Assembly: GCA_902476875.1 (NCBI GenBank)
Contig: CABSFC010000019.1
Location: forward strand, 1 to 31,568
Length of the DNA stretch: 31,568 nt
Direction: 5' to 3'
Source: an uncultured Oscillibacter sp.
GTDB taxonomy: Bacteria > Bacillota > Clostridia > Oscillospirales > Oscillospiraceae
In this document: in pieces, positions 15,661-23,530 of the stretch
Layout: every line of letters starts with the position of its first letter
Position numbering within the stretch: the stretch's first letter is position 1
Translations under genes and position numbers: made by a program
Notes under the pieces: model-generated
Seen by the model: only the letters and a program-made list of their open reading frames with translations
What the model was told of the DNA's origin: nothing
The model's database searches: none

Positions 15661-17147
15661 GCCCGCAGCTTTTCGCAGCCCAGGCGCAAGCGGCACAGGG
15701 TCTCGTCCCTGCCCAGGATGTGGCACAGCTCCACGGCGCCGCCGGGGGTCACCAGCTTGCCCGCCACGGCGATGCGGACGGGCCACATCAGAGTGGCGTT
15801 CTTCACACCCAGGGCGGCGGCCAGGTCGATCAGGGTGTCGTGGACGCTGTCCGCGGTCCAGTCGGAGACGGCCTCCAGGGCGGAAATCGCCGCCTCCAGC
15901 ATTGCCAGGGACACCTCGGAATTGGTCTTGGACTTCTTGTTGGTGAAGAATTCCACATCGTACTCCGGCAGCGCGTCGAAGAAGTCCACCTTCTCGGGGA
16001 TGTCCGTCAGCTTTTCGCATCGGGCCTGGAGCAGGGCGGCGACGGCGGCGACGTCGATGGCGGGATTTTTCACCGCCTGGCGGATATAGGGCTCCGCTGC
16101 CCTGGCGAACGCCTCGGGAGTCATGGAGCGGAGATAGGTGGCGTTGAAGTAGGTCAGCTTCTCGATGTCGAAGATGGCGGGGGACTTGGAGATGCCCGCG
16201 ATGTCAAAGGCGTCCACCAGCTCCGCCAGGGAGAAGATCTCCTGCTCGCTGCGCTCGCCCTTGGGGGCCCAGCCCAGCAGGGCCACGTAGTTCAAAATGG
16301 CGTCGGTCAGGTAGCCCTGGGCCTTCAGGTCCTCGTAGGAGGGGTCGCCGTGGCGCTTGGACATCTTGTTGTGCTGGTCCCGCATGACGGGGGAGCAGTG
16401 CACATAGGTGGGGATATCCCAGCCGAAGGCCTCGTACAGCAGATTATATTTCGGGGCGGAGCTGAGATATTCGCTGCCCCGGACCACGTGGGTGATACCC
16501 ATCAGGTGGTCGTCCACCACGTTGGCGAAGTTGTAAGTGGGCAGGCCGTCCCGCTTCAGCAGCACCTGGTCGTCCAGGGTGCTGTTCTCCACGGTGATGT
16601 CGCCGAAGCTGACATCGTGGAAGGTGGTGGTGCCCTCGTGGGGGATGCGCTGGCGGATGACGTAGGGCTTGCCGGCGGCCAGATTGGCCTGGACCTCCTG
16701 ACAGCTCAGGCAGCGGCAGGGGTCGTCGGCCCGGTCAAAGCTGCCGGAATCCTCCTCGGACTCCGTCTTTTCGCAGAAGCAGTAGTAGGCCGCGCCCTTT
16801 TCCACCAGCAGCTCGGCGTATCTCCCATACAGTCCCCGGCGTTCAGACTGGATATAGGGGCCGGTGGGACCGCCCACGTCGGGGCCCTCGTCGTGGGTCA
16901 GGCCGCACTCGGCCATGGTGCGGTAGATGACGTCGGTGGCGCCCTCCACCAGGCGGCCCTGGTCGGTGTCCTCGATACGGAGGATAAAGGTGCCGTGGTT
17001 GTGCCGGGCGATGAGCCAGGTGTACAGGGCGGTGCGCAGGTTGCCCACGTGCATGTAGCCCGTGGGGGAGGGGGCGAAGCGGGTGCGCACATTCCCCTTG
17101 GGGATGCGGGCCTCCATCTCGTCAAAAAAGGTCATATCAAGTGCCAT
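15657..17147 (-). CDS. gltX: Glutamate--tRNA ligase
   Basis: 496-residue class I synthetase that charges tRNA-Glu (and probably tRNA-Gln, in organisms that use GatCAB). Motifs are the HIGH-type HVGN at residues 33-36 within FAPSPTGYMHVGNLRTALYTW, the KMSKR loop at 261-265, and a cysteine cluster C123, C125, C144, C146, C149 in the zinc-finger insert. The C-terminal anticodon-binding region is present. I chose the ATG at 17147 because GGAGG lies 7 nt upstream and homology begins soon after; an earlier in-frame ATG at 17183 lies close to the predicted start site and lacks a ribosome site. The stop overlaps the SpoIIM-family start. Confidence 0.98.
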   Translation of the reverse strand: MALDMTFFDEMEARIPKGNVRTRFAPSPTGYMHVGNLRTALYTWLIARHNHGTFILRIEDTDQGRLVEGATDVIYRTMAECGLTHDEGPDVGGPTGPYIQSERRGLYGRYAELLVEKGAAYYCFCEKTESEEDSGSFDRADDPCRCLSCQEVQANLAAGKPYVIRQRIPHEGTTTFHDVSFGDITVENSTLDDQVLLKRDGLPTYNFANVVDDHLMGITHVVRGSEYLSSAPKYNLLYEAFGWDIPTYVHCSPVMRDQHNKMSKRHGDPSYEDLKAQGYLTDAILNYVALLGWAPKGERSEQEIFSLAELVDAFDIAGISKSPAIFDIEKLTYFNATYLRSMTPEAFARAAEPYIRQAVKNPAIDVAAVAALLQARCEKLTDIPEKVDFFDALPEYDVEFFTNKKSKTNSEVSLAMLEAAISALEAVSDWTADSVHDTLIDLAAALGVKNATLMWPVRIAVAGKLVTPGGAVELCHILGRDETLCRLRLGCEKLRA

Positions 17148-17191
17148 GAATATACCTCCATGCCAGAAATTTGCGTAATACAATAAATTAC

Positions 17192-17220
17192 ATTATCTCT
17201 GTTTCGCGGAGAATTGTCAA
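17192..17220 (-). promoter_or_regulatory. Sigma-A promoter of gltX-spoIIM-asnA
   Basis: On the minus strand: -35 TTGACA (17220-17215, perfect), 17-bp spacer, -10 GATAAT (17197-17192). The leader is about 40 nt, too short for a T-box. Confidence 0.83.
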
Positions 17221-17286
17221 GAAAGGATCGGCATTTTGCTGTGCTCTGATTTTCACATTTCAGCGGAAGCCCTTCAAAACTTATCC

Positions 17287-17315
17287 TTTTCAAATGCGGG
17301 ATCTCATGCTATGCT
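17287..17315 (+). promoter_or_regulatory. Probable promoter of the LysE-family gene
   Basis: -35 TTTTCA (17287-17292, 4 of 6), 17-bp spacer, -10 TATGCT (17310-17315). The start codon is about 25 nt past the predicted start site. Confidence 0.5.
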
Positions 17316-17345
17316 GGCGCTATCAAGCAAAAGGATGTGTCTTCC

Positions 17346-17939
17346 ATGCCAAGCTCTTTGATCCCCGCGTTTCTGACCTATTGCTACGTCTGCGGCATCA
17401 CGCCCGGGCCGGCGAATCTCTGCTCCCTGTCCGCGGCCCTGCGGTACGGCAGGGGACCGGCCCTGCGACAGTGGCGGGGGCTGTTTACGGGCTTTTTTGC
17501 CGTGTCCATGGCGTCGGTACTGGTCACCTATCTGCTGGGGACCGTGCTGAACCAGTATGTGGGGATGCTGTCCTGGGTGGGCGCGGCGTACATCCTGTGG
17601 ATGGTCTGGCACATGCTGCGCGCCTCCGGCGCCGCTGCGGACAGCGGTCTGGCCGCGCCCAGCTTCCGCACGGGGCTCCTGGTGCAGTTGACCAACGTGA
17701 AGATCATGGTGTTCTGCCTGACGGCCCTGGCGTCCTATGTGCTGCCCTATACCCGCTCTTTCCGGAGCCTGCTGGTGGTGGGGCTGTTTTTGCCCTTCAC
17801 CGGGCCGGTGTGCAATCTGGCGTGGCTGTTCGCCGGGGCGTCCCTGCAAAAGCTCCTGGCCGGCCACCGGCGGGCGGTGGATATCGCGATGGCGGCGGCA
17901 TTGGCGCTTTGCGCCGTCAGCCTGGTGCTGCCCCACTGA
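17346..17939 (+). CDS. LysE/RhtB-family exporter (putative amino acid efflux)
   Basis: 197-residue membrane protein with about five to six hydrophobic segments. The N-terminal signature of the family is present: TYCYVCGITPGPANLCSLSAALRYGRGPALRQWRG (the 'TPGP' motif and the following Gly-rich turn). LVQLTNVKIMVFCLTALASYVLP matches the conserved central 'NPK' region with NVK. Members export basic or neutral amino acids; the substrate here cannot be told. I chose the ATG at 17346 because AAGGA lies 10 nt upstream; the in-frame GTG at 17337 is only 1 nt from that site. The gene stands alone and is transcribed divergently from gltX. Confidence 0.88.
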   Translation: MPSSLIPAFLTYCYVCGITPGPANLCSLSAALRYGRGPALRQWRGLFTGFFAVSMASVLVTYLLGTVLNQYVGMLSWVGAAYILWMVWHMLRASGAAADSGLAAPSFRTGLLVQLTNVKIMVFCLTALASYVLPYTRSFRSLLVVGLFLPFTGPVCNLAWLFAGASLQKLLAGHRRAVDIAMAAALALCAVSLVLPH

Positions 17940-17976
17940 GGGTCCCACTTTTTGGCCGGGACTTCCCCAAGAACGA

Positions 17977-18005
17977 TTGCACTTTTCCGGATTCCGTGCT
18001 ACAAT
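17977..18005 (+). promoter_or_regulatory. Sigma-A promoter of trpS-tagO-mnaA
   Basis: -35 TTGCAC (17977-17982), 17-bp spacer, -10 TACAAT (18000-18005). The leader to the trpS ATG is about 58 nt, with no T-box or trp attenuator visible. Confidence 0.78.
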
Positions 18006-18069
18006 ATTATAATTAGATTGCCGTATCAGGGCTTTGTCCCCGGCGGCATGGAATGTCGAGGTGCGAATC

Positions 18070-19071
18070 ATGGAAAATCAAGTGCAGAAAAAGAGAATTT
18101 TCAGCGGTATCCAGCCCAGCGGCGAGTTGACCTTGGGCTCTTATATGGGCGCCATCAAAAACTGGGTGGCCCTGCAGGACGAATATGAGTGCGTCTACTG
18201 CATCGTGGATATGCACGCCATCACCGTGCGGCAGAATCCCGCGGACCTGCGCCGCCGCGCGCTGGAGCAGCTGGCCCAGTATATCGCCTGCGGTCTGGAC
18301 CCCCAGAAGAGCATCCTGTTCATCCAGAGCCACGCGCCCCAGCACGCGGAGCTGGGCTGGATTCTGGGCTGCTACACCCAGTTCGGCGAGCTGAGCCGCA
18401 TGACCCAGTTCAAGCAGAAGTCCCAGCAGCACGCCGACAACATCACCGCGGGATTGTTTACCTATCCCGTGTTGATGGCGGCGGACATCCTGCTGTATCA
18501 GGCGGATCTGGTGCCGGTGGGCGAAGACCAGCGCCAGCACGTGGAGCTGACCCGGGACATCGCCCAGCGCTTCAACGGCGTCTACGGTGAGACCTTTGTC
18601 CTGCCGGAGGCCTTCATCCCCCAGATGGGCGCCCGCGTCATGAGCCTGGGCAATCCCGAGAACAAGATGAGCAAGTCCGACCCCGAGGGCTGCGTGTTCA
18701 TCATGGATAAGCCGGAGGTCATCCAGCGGAAGTTCAAGCGGGCCGTGACGGACAGCGAGATGGCCGTGAAGTACGACAAGGACAACAAGCCCGGCGTCTC
18801 CAACCTGCTGACCATCTACTGCGCCGCCACCGGCAAGAGCATGGAGGAGGCCGAGGCGGAGTTCGCCGGCCAGGGCTACGGCGTGTTCAAGCCCGCCGTG
18901 GGCGAGGCCGTCATCGAGCTGATGCGCCCCATCCGGGAGGAGGCCGAGCGCCTGATGGGCGACAAGGCCTATCTGGAGAGCGTGTACCGCGACGGTGCCC
19001 AGCGCGCCCAGCGCATGGCCCAGAAGACCCTCTCCAAGGTCCAGCGCAAGGTCGGTTTTGTCGCCCGCTGA
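18070..19071 (+). CDS. trpS: Tryptophan--tRNA ligase
   Basis: 333-residue class I synthetase that charges tRNA-Trp. The N-terminal ATP site reads SGIQPSGELTLGSYMGAIKNW, the TrpRS form of the HIGH region. YCIVDMHAIT and LVPVGEDQRQHVELTRDIA are family sequences, and the KMSKS loop is at residues 199-203 (GNPENKMSKSDP). Length is that of the compact bacterial enzyme. The start at 18070 is preceded by GAGGTG; upstream in-frame codons reach toward the promoter and lack homology. It is the first gene of a unit continuing 12 nt later into tagO, an unusual partner for a tRNA synthetase. Confidence 0.98.
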   Translation: MENQVQKKRIFSGIQPSGELTLGSYMGAIKNWVALQDEYECVYCIVDMHAITVRQNPADLRRRALEQLAQYIACGLDPQKSILFIQSHAPQHAELGWILGCYTQFGELSRMTQFKQKSQQHADNITAGLFTYPVLMAADILLYQADLVPVGEDQRQHVELTRDIAQRFNGVYGETFVLPEAFIPQMGARVMSLGNPENKMSKSDPEGCVFIMDKPEVIQRKFKRAVTDSEMAVKYDKDNKPGVSNLLTIYCAATGKSMEEAEAEFAGQGYGVFKPAVGEAVIELMRPIREEAERLMGDKAYLESVYRDGAQRAQRMAQKTLSKVQRKVGFVAR

Positions 19072-19083
19072 CGGAGGGGAGAC

Positions 19084-20211
19084 ATGCCATTTGAAAATCA
19101 GCTGATCGCCTATGTGGTGCTGGCGCTGCTGGTGGCGCTGGTGGTCAGCTTCCTGACGACGCCGGTGGTCAAGACCTTCGCCTACAAGGTCGGGGCCATC
19201 GACGTCCCCAAGGACGCCCGCCGCATGCACAAGGTGCCCATCCCGCGGCTGGGCGGCCTGGCGATTTTCATCGGGTTCATGGTCAGCATCCTGCTGTTTG
19301 TGAACATCCGGGGCAACCAGCAGATGCAGAGCATCCTGCTGGGGGCCGTCATCATCGTGGTGCTGGGCGTGGTGGACGACATCATGGCCCTGCCCGCTAT
19401 GCTTAAATTCGTGGTCCAGATCGTGGCGGCCCTGATCCCCGCGCTGAACGGCGTCACGATCCTGGCTTTCTCCAACCCCAACATTTTCTCGGACAAGCTG
19501 TACTGGGTCCTGGGGGGCCTCTCCGTGCCCTTCACGGTGATCTGGATCGTGGCCATCACCAACTCCGTGAACCTGATCGATGGCCTGGACGGACTGGCGG
19601 ACGGCGTTTCCGCCATCTCCGCCACCACCATGCTGGTCATCGCTCTGCTTTGCGCCGAGTCCCAGGTGGCCATCGTCATGGCGGCGCTGGTGGGGGCGTG
19701 CGTTGGGTTCATGCCCTATAACCTGAACCCCGCCAAGATGTTCATGGGGGACACCGGAGCGACCTTTCTGGGCTATATCCTGGCCACTATGTCCATCCAG
19801 GGCCTGTTCAAGTACTACGCGGTCATCTCCTTCGTGGTGCCATTCCTGATTTTGGGCCTGCCGATCTTCGACACAGCCTTTGCCTTCATCCGGCGCATCG
19901 CCCACGGCCAGAGCCCCATGCACGCGGACCGGGGCCACATCCACCACCGCCTCATCGACATGGGATTGAACCAGAAGCAGGCGGTGGCGACGCTGTATGT
20001 CATCTCCGCCATTCTGGGCCTCTCCGCCGTGGTGCTGACCACCGGCGGCGAGCAGAAGGCCATGCTCTTCTTTGTGGCGCTGTGCATTGTGGCGGCGGTG
20101 GCCGCCCGGGTGGTGTTCCCCAAGGAGGTCAAGGAGGAGCTCCGGGAGGAACTGGAGGAGCTGAAGGACCACGGACACCACCAGGAAGAGAAGAAAGACG
20201 AGGAGCCGTAA
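19084..20211 (+). CDS. tagO: Undecaprenyl-phosphate GlcNAc-1-phosphate transferase (TagO/WecA family)
   Basis: 375-residue multi-spanning enzyme that starts assembly of wall teichoic acid or other envelope glycopolymers by moving a sugar-1-phosphate from a UDP-sugar to undecaprenyl phosphate. Conserved sites are VDD at 97-99 (Mg2+), NLIDGLDGLADG at 163-174, MGDTG at 221-225 and HADRGHIHHRL at 280-290, which distinguishes TagO/WecA from MraY. The C-terminus has a charged tail (KEVKEELREELEELKDHGHHQEEKKDEEP) likely cytoplasmic. A GGAGGGGAG site precedes the ATG. It abuts mnaA directly, so substrate supply and first transfer are made together. Confidence 0.95.
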   Translation: MPFENQLIAYVVLALLVALVVSFLTTPVVKTFAYKVGAIDVPKDARRMHKVPIPRLGGLAIFIGFMVSILLFVNIRGNQQMQSILLGAVIIVVLGVVDDIMALPAMLKFVVQIVAALIPALNGVTILAFSNPNIFSDKLYWVLGGLSVPFTVIWIVAITNSVNLIDGLDGLADGVSAISATTMLVIALLCAESQVAIVMAALVGACVGFMPYNLNPAKMFMGDTGATFLGYILATMSIQGLFKYYAVISFVVPFLILGLPIFDTAFAFIRRIAHGQSPMHADRGHIHHRLIDMGLNQKQAVATLYVISAILGLSAVVLTTGGEQKAMLFFVALCIVAAVAARVVFPKEVKEELREELEELKDHGHHQEEKKDEEP

Positions 20212-21360
20212 ATGGACAAGCTTCGTATCATGAGTGTGTTTGGCACCCGGCCGGAGGCCATCAAGATGTGCCCCCTGGTGCGGGAGCTTGCCGCCCGGTC
20301 GGAGGTGGAGAGCCTCTGCTGTGTCACCGCCCAGCACCGCCAGATGCTGGACAGCGTACTGGAGGTCTTTCGCCTGAAACCGGACTGGGACCTGGACATT
20401 ATGACCCCCCGGCAGACTCTGTCCACCATCACCAGCAAGTGCCTGCTGGGCATGGACGAGGCCATCGACGCCCTGAAACCGGACATGATCCTGGTCCACG
20501 GCGACACCTCCACCACGTTCGCCGGGGCCCTGTCCGCTTTCTACCATCAGGTCCCCGTGGGCCATGTGGAGGCCGGCCTGCGGACCTATGACAAGTATTC
20601 CCCCTTTCCGGAGGAGATGAACCGCAAGCTGGTCTCCTCCATCGCGGACCTGTATTTCTGCCCCACGGTGAACAACAAAAACAACCTCCTGAAAGAGGGC
20701 GTCACCAGGGGGTTGTTCGTAACCGGAAACACGGTCATCGACGCATTGAAGACCACGGTGCGGCAGGACTATCGGTTTTCCACCGACGAGCTGAACCGCC
20801 TGCCCTACGGTGAGAAGAAGATCATCCTGGTCACCTGCCACCGGCGGGAGAACTACGGCGAGCCGATGAGAAACATCATGCTGGCCCTGCGGCAGATCGC
20901 GGAGGAGAACGAAGACGTGGAGCTGGTGTACCCTGTCCACCTGAGTCCGGTGGTCCGGGAGGCGGTGGACACCTATCTGCGGGGCGCGCCCCGGGTCCAC
21001 CTGATCGACCCGCTGCCCGCCGACGAGATGCACAACCTGATGGCCCGCTGCTATCTGGTGCTGACGGACTCCGGCGGATTGCAGGAGGAGGCTCCCGCTC
21101 TGGGCAAGCCCGTTCTGGTGATGCGCCGGGAGACGGAGCGGCCGGAGGCCGTGGAGGCCGGCACGGTACGTCTGGCCGGCGTAGTGCAGGACGACATCGT
21201 CACCATGGCGGAGCGCCTGATTCGGGACAGGACGGCCTACGCGAAGATGGCCCACGCGGTGAACCCCTATGGCGATGGCAACGCCTGCCGCCGCATCGCG
21301 GATGCCATTTTGTGGCACTTCGGACGGGGAGGGAAGCCCACCGATTATCAGCCTGTGTAA
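20212..21360 (+). CDS. mnaA: UDP-N-acetylglucosamine 2-epimerase (non-hydrolysing)
   Basis: 382-residue cytoplasmic enzyme that interconverts UDP-GlcNAc and UDP-ManNAc, the second sugar of the teichoic acid linkage unit. Signatures are FGTRPEAIKMCPLV at the start, VHGDTSTTFAGALSAFY with D98, HVEAGLRTYDKYSPFPEEMNR with E120 and E134, TCHRRENYGEP with H210, and TDSGGLQEEAPALGKPVLVMR. These correspond to the catalytic set of E. coli WecB. The ATG follows the tagO stop with no gap. Together with tagO it points to wall teichoic acid or a ManNAc-containing polymer; the later genes of that pathway are not in the window. Confidence 0.96.
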   Translation: MDKLRIMSVFGTRPEAIKMCPLVRELAARSEVESLCCVTAQHRQMLDSVLEVFRLKPDWDLDIMTPRQTLSTITSKCLLGMDEAIDALKPDMILVHGDTSTTFAGALSAFYHQVPVGHVEAGLRTYDKYSPFPEEMNRKLVSSIADLYFCPTVNNKNNLLKEGVTRGLFVTGNTVIDALKTTVRQDYRFSTDELNRLPYGEKKIILVTCHRRENYGEPMRNIMLALRQIAEENEDVELVYPVHLSPVVREAVDTYLRGAPRVHLIDPLPADEMHNLMARCYLVLTDSGGLQEEAPALGKPVLVMRRETERPEAVEAGTVRLAGVVQDDIVTMAERLIRDRTAYAKMAHAVNPYGDGNACRRIADAILWHFGRGGKPTDYQPV

Positions 21361-21387
21361 CACGCCCACAGGGGAAGGAGGGCCGGC

Positions 21388-22131
21388 GTGGACAAACGGA
21401 ATCTGAACTGGATCACCTGGGGATTCATCATCCTGACCGTGCTGGTGGTCATTGTGATGCTGGGCAGCACGCTGCACCGGACCTCCCACATCACCCTGCC
21501 GTCGTCGGATACCTCCACGGAGCTGGCCACGGACGACCCCGGCACCGGCGGCGATATGCTGACGGTGGTGGAGGTCACGCCGGAGACGGTCCAGTACGCC
21601 ATTGCGACGCTGGCCCGGCCGGAGGCGTATTCCCGCACCATCACCATCGAGCAGTTCTGGAGCGGCGGCAGCGGCACCTATGAGATCACCGTGACGGTCA
21701 ACGGCCCCTGGACCCGCACGGACCGCGCCATGCCCGACGGGCGCGTGCGCCATACCATCACCGGCGAGGGGACCACCTATGTCTGGTACAACAGCGAGGA
21801 GGCGGTCTATCAGGCCCCGGCGGGGGAGATCTCCGCCGACAACGAGCAGTCCATCCCCACTTACGAGGACATTCTGGAGCTGCCGGTGGAGGAGATCACG
21901 GCGGCGGATTACCGCGCCATCACCGGATTGAACTGCATCTATGTGGAGACGGCGGAGTCGGAGGACGGCTACGCCCTGCGGTATTGGGTCAGCGTGGACA
22001 CGGGCTTGCTGGTGGCGGCGGAAAAGCTGCTGGACGGCGAGCCGGTCTACCGGATGGGCGCCCCGGCCGTGGACCAGACGGCGCCGGCGGCATCGCAGTT
22101 CACCCTACCGGACGGAACGGTTCTGCTGTAA
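21388..22131 (+). CDS. Unknown membrane-anchored extracytoplasmic protein in the tagO-mnaA operon
   Basis: 247 residues, not recognised by name. A single hydrophobic helix (about residues 9-27, ITWGFIILTVLVVIVMLGS) anchors it with a short cytoplasmic tail. A Ser/Thr/Asp-rich linker follows, then a beta-rich domain of about 190 residues. Paired segments such as GTYEITVTVNGPWTRTDRAMPDGRVRHTI and GYALRYWVSVDTGLLVAAEKLLDGEPVYRM recall the LolA/RseB type of open beta-sheet that cups lipids or peptides; that fold is inference only. It starts at GTG 21388 behind GGAAGGAGGG, 27 nt after mnaA, and precedes a terminator, so it is the last gene of the unit. A role in envelope assembly or sensing is plausible. 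Confidence 0.75.
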   Translation: MDKRNLNWITWGFIILTVLVVIVMLGSTLHRTSHITLPSSDTSTELATDDPGTGGDMLTVVEVTPETVQYAIATLARPEAYSRTITIEQFWSGGSGTYEITVTVNGPWTRTDRAMPDGRVRHTITGEGTTYVWYNSEEAVYQAPAGEISADNEQSIPTYEDILELPVEEITAADYRAITGLNCIYVETAESEDGYALRYWVSVDTGLLVAAEKLLDGEPVYRMGAPAVDQTAPAASQFTLPDGTVLL

Positions 22132-22143
22132 GGAAAAGGGAAG

Positions 22144-22173
22144 AGGCCGGAGCGCTGTGCGCTTCGGCCTTTA
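22144..22173 (+). terminator. Terminator of the trpS-tagO-mnaA unit
   Basis: 12-bp stem AGGCCGGAGCGC (22144-22155) / GCGCTTCGGCCT (22159-22170) with one G-U pair and a 3-nt loop, followed by only a short TT tail. It starts 12 nt past the last stop codon. Confidence 0.7.
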
Positions 22174-22186
22174 AAATGTGTCAAAC

Positions 22187-22212
22187 GGGCTTGCCGTGGA
22201 GACGGCAAGCCC
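22187..22212 (-). terminator. Terminator of the DUF951 unit
   Basis: Perfect 11-bp stem GGGCTTGCCGT (22187-22197) / ACGGCAAGCCC (22202-22212). On the minus strand it begins 8 nt past the stop of the 30-residue gene and is followed by GTTTGACACATTTT, a broken T-tract. Confidence 0.65.
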
Positions 22213-22220
22213 ATTCCCAT

Positions 22221-22313
22221 TCACACATAGGGCACGATCATGGACGCCACCAGCGCCACGACCATGACCACCACCAGCACGATGGCAATGACACGCGTCA
22301 CATTCTTTTTCAC
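22221..22313 (-). CDS. 30-residue single-helix membrane peptide
   Basis: A short gene read on the minus strand from GTG 22313. The product is about 30 residues: a basic N-terminus (KKNVTR) and one hydrophobic helix (VIAIVLVVVMVVALVASMIV). Support for translation is strong: the GTG overlaps the DUF951 stop (GTGA), GGAGGAG lies 6 nt upstream, and a terminator follows directly. It resembles the small one-helix proteins grouped as DUF4044-like in Firmicutes, from memory only. Function is unknown; partners could be membrane transporters or secretion components, as for other micro-proteins of this shape. Confidence 0.7.
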   Translation of the reverse strand: MKKNVTRVIAIVLVVVMVVALVASMIVPYV

Positions 22314-22501
22314 TTCGGCTCCTCCTTTGTCAGGATCTTTCGGATGCTTTTCTCCGCCTTGCTGCGGGGCAGCATCAGCTCGTGCCCGCAGCCCAGGCAC
22401 CGGAGTTTGATATCCATGCCCACCCGCAGGATCTCCCATTGGGTGCTGCCGCAGGGATGGGCTTTTTTCAATTCCACCTTGTCGTGCAGATGCAGGTCCA
22501 T
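22310..22501 (-). CDS. DUF951 family protein
   Basis: 63-residue cytoplasmic protein with the recognisable DUF951 pattern: LKKAHPCGSTQWEILRVGMDIKLRCLGCGHELMLPRSKAEKSIRKIL. Cysteines C17, C35, C38 and H40 could bind a metal. The family is widespread in Firmicutes and has no established function. A CAGGAGG ribosome site precedes the ATG at 22501. It is the first gene of a two-gene unit with the 30-residue peptide and is divergent from the S1-domain gene; I could not call a confident promoter in the 90-nt gap between them. Confidence 0.9.
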   Translation of the reverse strand: MDLHLHDKVELKKAHPCGSTQWEILRVGMDIKLRCLGCGHELMLPRSKAEKSIRKILTKEEPK

Positions 22502-22591
22502 ACGCGCCTCCTGTCAATCCGTGGTTTTCCGCTGCATATAGTAGTCTATCAAATGTCACGCCGCCGTCAGCGGCAGATAAGGATGCGATTA

Positions 22592-23530
22592 ATGATGCCG
22601 GAAAACAACCTGTTCCCGCCGGAGGGACTGCGCCCTGCCACTGTTTACACGCTTTCCGACCTGAAAGCCGCCGCGGGGAGCGGCGCTATCCTGGAGGGCA
22701 CCGTCCAGCGGTGCGACACCAGCCATACCCTGCACTTCTCTCTGAACGGCATTGCGGCGCAGATGCCCCGGCAGGAGGTCACCGCCTCCTGGATCAGTGG
22801 CGCCAGCCGGGATATTGCCGTGTTATCAAGAGTTGGCAAGCAAACCTGCTTTACAGTAACAGATGTCCGCGCCGATGGAAGGGGGGCGCCCGTCGCCCTC
22901 CTGTCGCGCCGCGTGGCGCAGGAAAAAGCCATGGACTACTTCCTGGAGCATCTGGAGCCGGGGACGGTCCTGACCTGCCGGGTGACCCGGCTGGAGCCCT
23001 TCGGCGCGTTCGTGGACATCGGCTGCGGTATCGTCGCCATGCTGCCCATCGAGCACATCTCCGTCTCCCGCATCTCCCATCCGAAGGAGCGGTTCCGGGA
23101 GGGGCAGAAAATTCTGGCGGCGGTGTGGTCCATTGACCGGGAAAACCGCCGCGTCACCCTGACCCACCGGGAGCTGCTGGGTACCTGGATGGAGAACGCC
23201 AGCCGCTTCGCCCCCGGCGAGACGGTGCGGGGCACTGTCCGCAGCGTGAAGGAGTACGGCAGCTTCATCGAGCTGGCCCCCAACCTGTCCGGTCTGGCGG
23301 ATACGAAGGCGGGCCTGCTGCCCGGCGACGGGGTCTCCGTCTTTATCAAGAGTATCCGCCCGGAGCGGATGAAAGTCAAGCTCCAGGTCATAGAAAAGCT
23401 GCCGCCTGACGACGGGCGGTCGCCGCTCCAATACCAGATCACCGACGGCAAACTGGACCGCTGGGTCTACTCTCCGCCCAACTATGAAAAGCCGCCGGTG
23501 GAGACGGACTTCACAGCTCCTTCCCCTTGA
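22592..23530 (+). CDS. S1 RNA-binding domain protein (ribosomal S1-like)
   Basis: 312 residues. Two clear S1 domains: about residues 123-193 (PGTVLTCRVTRLEPFGAFVDIGCGIVAMLPIEHIS...FREGQKILAAVWSIDRENRRVTLTHREL) and 208-268 (PGETVRGTVRSVKEYGSFIELAPNLSGLADTK). A weaker one lies near 30-108. This is the layout of the short S1-like proteins of Clostridia that bind RNA, possibly at the ribosome; it is shorter than the six-domain S1 of Gram-negatives. Start choice among ATG 22583, 22592 and 22595 is uncertain: AAGGA at 22579-22583 suits 22592 best. The last 20 nt overlap the end of convergent rarA. Confidence 0.88.
   Translation: MMPENNLFPPEGLRPATVYTLSDLKAAAGSGAILEGTVQRCDTSHTLHFSLNGIAAQMPRQEVTASWISGASRDIAVLSRVGKQTCFTVTDVRADGRGAPVALLSRRVAQEKAMDYFLEHLEPGTVLTCRVTRLEPFGAFVDIGCGIVAMLPIEHISVSRISHPKERFREGQKILAAVWSIDRENRRVTLTHRELLGTWMENASRFAPGETVRGTVRSVKEYGSFIELAPNLSGLADTKAGLLPGDGVSVFIKSIRPERMKVKLQVIEKLPPDDGRSPLQYQITDGKLDRWVYSPPNYEKPPVETDFTAPSP

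Noticed and set aside
15720..17186. A 488-codon plus-strand frame opposite gltX
   Set aside because: It mirrors gltX exactly, lacks motifs and starts inside the coding end of gltX.
18013..21753. A 1246-codon open frame on the minus strand
   Set aside because: It lies antisense to trpS, tagO and mnaA, which are certain genes. Its translation is rich in His, Gln, Gly and Arg with no domain, as expected for the mirror frame of GC-biased codons.
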